Assembly: GCA_020430865.1 (NCBI GenBank)
Contig: JAGQIY010000774.1
Span: forward strand, 1 to 8,271
Length of the DNA: 8,271 nucleotides
Reading direction: 5' to 3'
DNA from: Myxococcales bacterium
Lineage (GTDB): Bacteria; Myxococcota; Polyangia; Polyangiales; Polyangiaceae
Shown here: piece by piece, positions 5,819 to 8,271 of the stretch
Numbering within the stretch: position 1 is the first letter of the stretch
How the letters are laid out: every line of letters starts with the position of its first letter
Notes under the pieces: generated by a model
Told to the model about the DNA's origin: nothing
Database searches by the model: none
Seen by the model: only the letters and a program-made list of their open reading frames with translations
Made by a program: the position numbers and the translations under genes

Positions 5819-6505
5819 GTGCTACCCCGCGGCATGCCGACCCGCGAGGTGCTCCAGGGCGACGGACTTGCCTGGTTGCGTCAGCAACAGCTGACGGAAA
5901 CCCACGCGTTGGTGACCTCGCTGCCCGATGTATCCGAGCTGCCTCAGCTCGGCTTCGACGGCTGGCGGAGCTGGTTCATCGAGACCAGCGCCCTGGTCTG
6001 CGAGCGGAGCCACGAGCGTGGGGTGAGCGTGTTCTTCCAGACCGACATCAAGCGTGAAGGCGCCTGGGTCGACAAGGCCTACCTGGTGCAGCGCGGCGCC
6101 GAGCAGGCGGGCGTGACGCTGCTCTGGCACAAGGTGGTGTGCCGCAAGCCTCCCGGCACCACGAGCTTCGGACGACCAGCATTTGCCCACGTGCTGTGCT
6201 TCTCCAGGCTGATGCGCCTGCCCTCGAGCGCGTCGAGCCCTGACGTGCTGCCGAGCCTTGGTCAGATGCCTTGGTCTCGAGCCATGGGCGTGGAGGTGTG
6301 CGACTTCGTGTGCCGTTTCCTCCAGGCACACACCTCGACCCGCACGGTCGTCGATCCGTTCTGTGGGCAGGGGACGGTGCTCGCCGTCGCGAATCGCCAC
6401 GGGCTCGACGCGGTGGGCGTCGAACTGTCGCGCAAGCGCGCGAAACGCGCTCGAAATCTGCAGCTGGACGACTGGGCGGCTGGCGCTCAACGTCCGTCGA
6501 TCTGA
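5819..6505 (+). CDS. SAM-dependent methyltransferase, amino-methylase fold with variant SLPD catalytic motif
   Basis: This 228-residue protein carries methyltransferase motif I near the C-terminus: VVDPFCGQGTVLAVANRHG (177-195), followed by VGVELS (199-204), the strand that normally contacts the SAM ribose. A motif IV-like segment, LVTSLPDVSEL (31-41), comes first. This order (IV before I) is that of the circularly permuted beta-class N6/N4 amino-methyltransferases. The usual S/N/D-P-P-Y is changed to S-L-P-D, so the aromatic residue that stacks on the target base is missing. The middle (FFQTDIKREGAWVDKAYLV, then LLWHKVVCR) looks conserved and ordered. No separate target-recognition domain and no restriction gene are present, so an RNA, protein or small-molecule target is as likely as DNA. 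The GTG at 5819 has GGAG at 5805-5808; an in-frame ATG at 5834 is an alternative. The end overlaps the convergent metallopeptidase gene by 19 bp. Confidence 0.78.
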   Translation: MLPRGMPTREVLQGDGLAWLRQQQLTETHALVTSLPDVSELPQLGFDGWRSWFIETSALVCERSHERGVSVFFQTDIKREGAWVDKAYLVQRGAEQAGVTLLWHKVVCRKPPGTTSFGRPAFAHVLCFSRLMRLPSSASSPDVLPSLGQMPWSRAMGVEVCDFVCRFLQAHTSTRTVVDPFCGQGTVLAVANRHGLDAVGVELSRKRAKRARNLQLDDWAAGAQRPSI

Positions 6506-6999
6506 CCCAGCTCGCGAGCTGCGAGGTAGAGCCGCAGGTCGAACTCGTACTGGTGATAGTCAGGTTCCATGTGGCAACAAAGCTGGTAGAACGCCTTGTT
6601 GTGTTCGACCTCCCGCAGGTGAGCCAGCTCGTGGACCACCACCATGCGCAGGAACTCTGGTGGTGTCTGCTTGAAGAGACTCGCGACACGCAGCTCTTGC
6701 TTGGCCTTGAGTCTGGCGCCTTGGACTCGGGAGACTCGAGTGTGGAGCCCCAGCGCGCGCTGCAGGGTCGTCTGCTTGTCATCGAAGCAGATCTTGCTGA
6801 GCGGGGACGAGCGCTTGAGGTAGCGGTTCCTGAGCTCGGTCACGTAGTCCTTCAGCGCCTGATCCGTGGTGATCGTCGGGGGATCCGGGTAGCGCGCGAC
6901 CACGCTCGCTCCGAGCGTCCCCTGATTCGCCAGCTCGCGCACGCTCGCGCGCAGCGTCGCCGGGTAGTGCCCGAGGTAGAGGTCGATGGGGTCCTTCAC
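6487..6999 (-). CDS. YgjP/DUF45-type zinc metallopeptidase (M48-like)
   Basis: From the GTG at 6999 this is a 170-residue protein. The zinc-peptidase motif HELAH lies at 123-127, with E124 as the catalytic base. H133 in EHNKAFYQ is the likely third zinc ligand, as in YgjP-like proteins. The following CCHMEPDYHQYEFDLRLYL (141-159) and the earlier LSKICFD and HTRVSRVQGARLKAK segments support the family. There is no signal peptide or membrane span, so it is probably cytoplasmic. Substrates of the family are not known to me. The open frame runs up to 7251, but that part is Arg/Pro-rich and antiparallel to no family sequence; it lies inside the helicase gene. The GTG overlaps the helicase TGA (GTGA) and has TTGGAG seven bases upstream, which decides the start. 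Expression is probably coupled to the helicase gene. Confidence 0.88.
   Translation of the reverse strand: MKDPIDLYLGHYPATLRASVRELANQGTLGASVVARYPDPPTITTDQALKDYVTELRNRYLKRSSPLSKICFDDKQTTLQRALGLHTRVSRVQGARLKAKQELRVASLFKQTPPEFLRMVVVHELAHLREVEHNKAFYQLCCHMEPDYHQYEFDLRLYLAARELGQIDGR
6508..6521. repeat. Perfect 14-bp palindrome just after the methyltransferase stop
   Basis: CAGCTCGCGAGCTG begins two bases after the methyltransferase TGA (6503-6505), inside the last codons of the convergent metallopeptidase gene. As RNA it could fold into a 5-bp stem with a CGCG loop. It has no T-run and is short, so a terminator role is only possible. Confidence 0.3.
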
Positions 7000-8271
7000 C
7001 CGGCCACTCCAAGGCGCAGGAGCTGCAGTCGCAGCGCCCCTGCCTCGCGACTCGCGTCGAGATCGACCTCCAGCTCGAGGCCCCATTCTAGGTAGTCCTC
7101 TGGGTCGACGAGCGCCTGACGCAGCCACCACGCGCCGGCGCGTTCCTGCACTTCGAGGTACCTGGGGGCTCGCGCTCCGGGATCCGTGCGGATTGAGTCG
7201 TAGGTCTCCCAGTAGCTGGCCAGGGTCTGCTCCAGTCGCTCGCTGGTCCATCGCTCATTCGCAGCGTCGAGGGGTGCGTTCCCCTCGCCCGCCAGCCCTT
7301 CGAGCTCGCGCTGGGCGCGATCGTAGCGCTGCGTCGCCAACGCCTGCACGAGCCGCCAGGCGGCGTTTCGCACCAACACCCGGAACGCGCGGCGGTCCTT
7401 GGTGATGTCTGGTAGCTCTTCGCTGTCCTGCTCGCGCAGGACGTGGGCCGGGTCCTGCAGCGCCAGCCACTCATCGAGCAAGCTGGCGTCTGCCTGGCGG
7501 ATCTCGGCGCCGAGCCACTCGGTCAGGTCGATCAGTTCCTCCGTGCGGTCTTGCTCCGGGACGGTCTGCTCCAGCACGCGATACACGTCGGACAGGTAGC
7601 GAAGCAGCACGCCCTCCGCGCGCTGCAACCCATAGGTCTTGATGTAGCCATGGAAGGTCTCGCCTTGCTCGTACATGTCCCGCGCGATGCTCTTGGGCGA
7701 GATGCGAAACCCGGCTACCCACGGGTGGTGCTCGGCGAAGGCGTCGAACGTCCCGTAGATGAACTCCTTCTCCGGCTTGGGGAAGTCGACCTTCTCGAGC
7801 CGCTTCATGCGCTCGTCGTACTCGACCCCCTCGGCCTTCAACTCGTTCATCAGCCGGGTCTTGAGCGTGTCCACTTGTCGGCGCAGCACCTGGTGTGGCG
7901 GCTCGAGGATCGCCTCCAGCACGGTGAGCACGGTGAGCGCGTACCCGGGGTCGTCAGGCTCCAGCGAGGAGATGGCCTCCACCGCGTAGAGCGCGAGCGC
8001 GCGGTTGAGGGAGAAATCCTCCTGAAGATCACTGTTGATGCGCACGCCGCTGGCGGTCAGCTCGATGATCCGCGCTTCTACCAAGGAGCGGAACATGGAG
8101 ATCGCGGTGCGGGCGAGGGCGCGCTTGTGGCGCGCCGGCTCGTGGCAGTCGCGGATCAGCTGCTTCATCGCGGCGCAGCCGCTGCCGTCTGGCCGAGACA
8201 AGACGTTGAGCAGCATGCCGTGGCTGACCTGGAAGCGCGAAACGAGCGCCTCGGGCTTGCTCTCGCAGAGG
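6996..8271 (-). CDS. DEAD/DEAH-box helicase, C-terminal DUF3516 region (partial, cut by right edge)
   Basis: The gene enters from the right edge and ends at the TGA at 6996-6998. The frame is open to the edge: before the internal Met at 8216 it reads CESKPEALVSRFQVSHG, so that Met is not the true start. The visible 424 residues match the DUF3516 region (about 460 residues) found at the C-terminus of a group of bacterial superfamily II helicases. Recognisable segments are MLLNVLSRPDGSGCAAMKQL, then SIARDMYEQGETFHGYI, YGLQRAEGVLLRYLSDVYR and LTEWLGAEIRQADASLLDEW. The ATPase/helicase core should lie outside the window, so its motifs cannot be checked here. The substrate is probably RNA or nucleoprotein; the DUF3516 function is unknown. 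The last bases (GTGA) overlap the start of the metallopeptidase gene, which makes an operon. Confidence 0.85.
   Translation of the reverse strand, partial: LCESKPEALVSRFQVSHGMLLNVLSRPDGSGCAAMKQLIRDCHEPARHKRALARTAISMFRSLVEARIIELTASGVRINSDLQEDFSLNRALALYAVEAISSLEPDDPGYALTVLTVLEAILEPPHQVLRRQVDTLKTRLMNELKAEGVEYDERMKRLEKVDFPKPEKEFIYGTFDAFAEHHPWVAGFRISPKSIARDMYEQGETFHGYIKTYGLQRAEGVLLRYLSDVYRVLEQTVPEQDRTEELIDLTEWLGAEIRQADASLLDEWLALQDPAHVLREQDSEELPDITKDRRAFRVLVRNAAWRLVQALATQRYDRAQRELEGLAGEGNAPLDAANERWTSERLEQTLASYWETYDSIRTDPGARAPRYLEVQERAGAWWLRQALVDPEDYLEWGLELEVDLDASREAGALRLQLLRLGVAG

Noticed and set aside
5364..5894. Plus-strand 176-codon Pro/Ala-rich frame
   Set aside because: Antisense image of the Gly-rich linker codons; no independent evidence.
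6271..7095. Plus-strand 274-codon frame across the methyltransferase end and the metallopeptidase gene
   Set aside because: It is antisense to a clear HELAH peptidase gene and has no recognisable domain.
7000..7251. Upstream extension of the metallopeptidase frame
   Set aside because: It lies inside the helicase end and is Arg/Pro-rich. The GTGA overlap with TTGGAG upstream marks the true start at 6999.
1..8271. CRISPR arrays, tRNA/rRNA genes, insertion sequences, integrases, prophage or biosynthetic genes
   Set aside because: No regularly spaced direct repeats, no structured RNA signatures and no transposase or integrase motifs were seen on either strand.

Overview
The window is very GC-rich DNA with dense coding on both strands, overlapping gene ends and GTG starts. 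One gene encodes a lipoprotein that joins a long Gly/Ala/Ser linker to a MopE-type metal-binding motif. Another encodes a Pro/Ala-rich protein with a single membrane helix and C-terminal PEGA domains. That combination points to a myxobacterium (Myxococcota, probably class Polyangia). This assignment is inferred from protein style, not from a marker gene.

Layout, left to right: (1) a Coq4-family protein (+, 64-894); (2) a 690-residue membrane protein with PEGA domains (-, 870-2942), whose end overlaps the end of coq4; (3) a 355-bp divergent spacer with short repeats but no clear promoter; (4) a helical/coiled-coil lipoprotein of unknown function (+, about 3298-4266); (5) an NADPH-dependent FMN reductase-like flavoprotein (-, 4279-4809); (6) a Gly-rich lipoprotein with a MopE-type motif (-, 4964-5713); (7) a methyltransferase of the amino-methylase fold with an unusual catalytic motif (+, 5819-6505); (8) a YgjP/DUF45-type zinc metallopeptidase (-, 6487-6999); (9) the C-terminal part of a DEAD/DEAH-box helicase with a DUF3516 region (-, from the right edge to 6996).

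Only the last two genes clearly belong together. The metallopeptidase GTG overlaps the helicase TGA (GTGA) and has a good ribosome binding site inside the helicase end, so they form an operon with likely translational coupling. The FMN reductase and the MopE-type lipoprotein point the same way but are 154 bp apart. The other genes are in convergent or divergent pairs. All three convergent junctions are extremely tight (25-bp overlap, 12-bp gap, 19-bp overlap), and each has an inverted repeat at or next to the stop codons.

I see no CRISPR array, RNA gene, transposon, integrase or recognisable defence or biosynthetic cluster. The window looks like ordinary chromosomal background. The best leads are the methyltransferase with SLPD in place of S/N/D-P-P-Y, the helicase-peptidase coupling, a Coq4 protein in a lineage thought to rely on menaquinone, and the dyad that contains both stop codons of coq4 and the PEGA gene.
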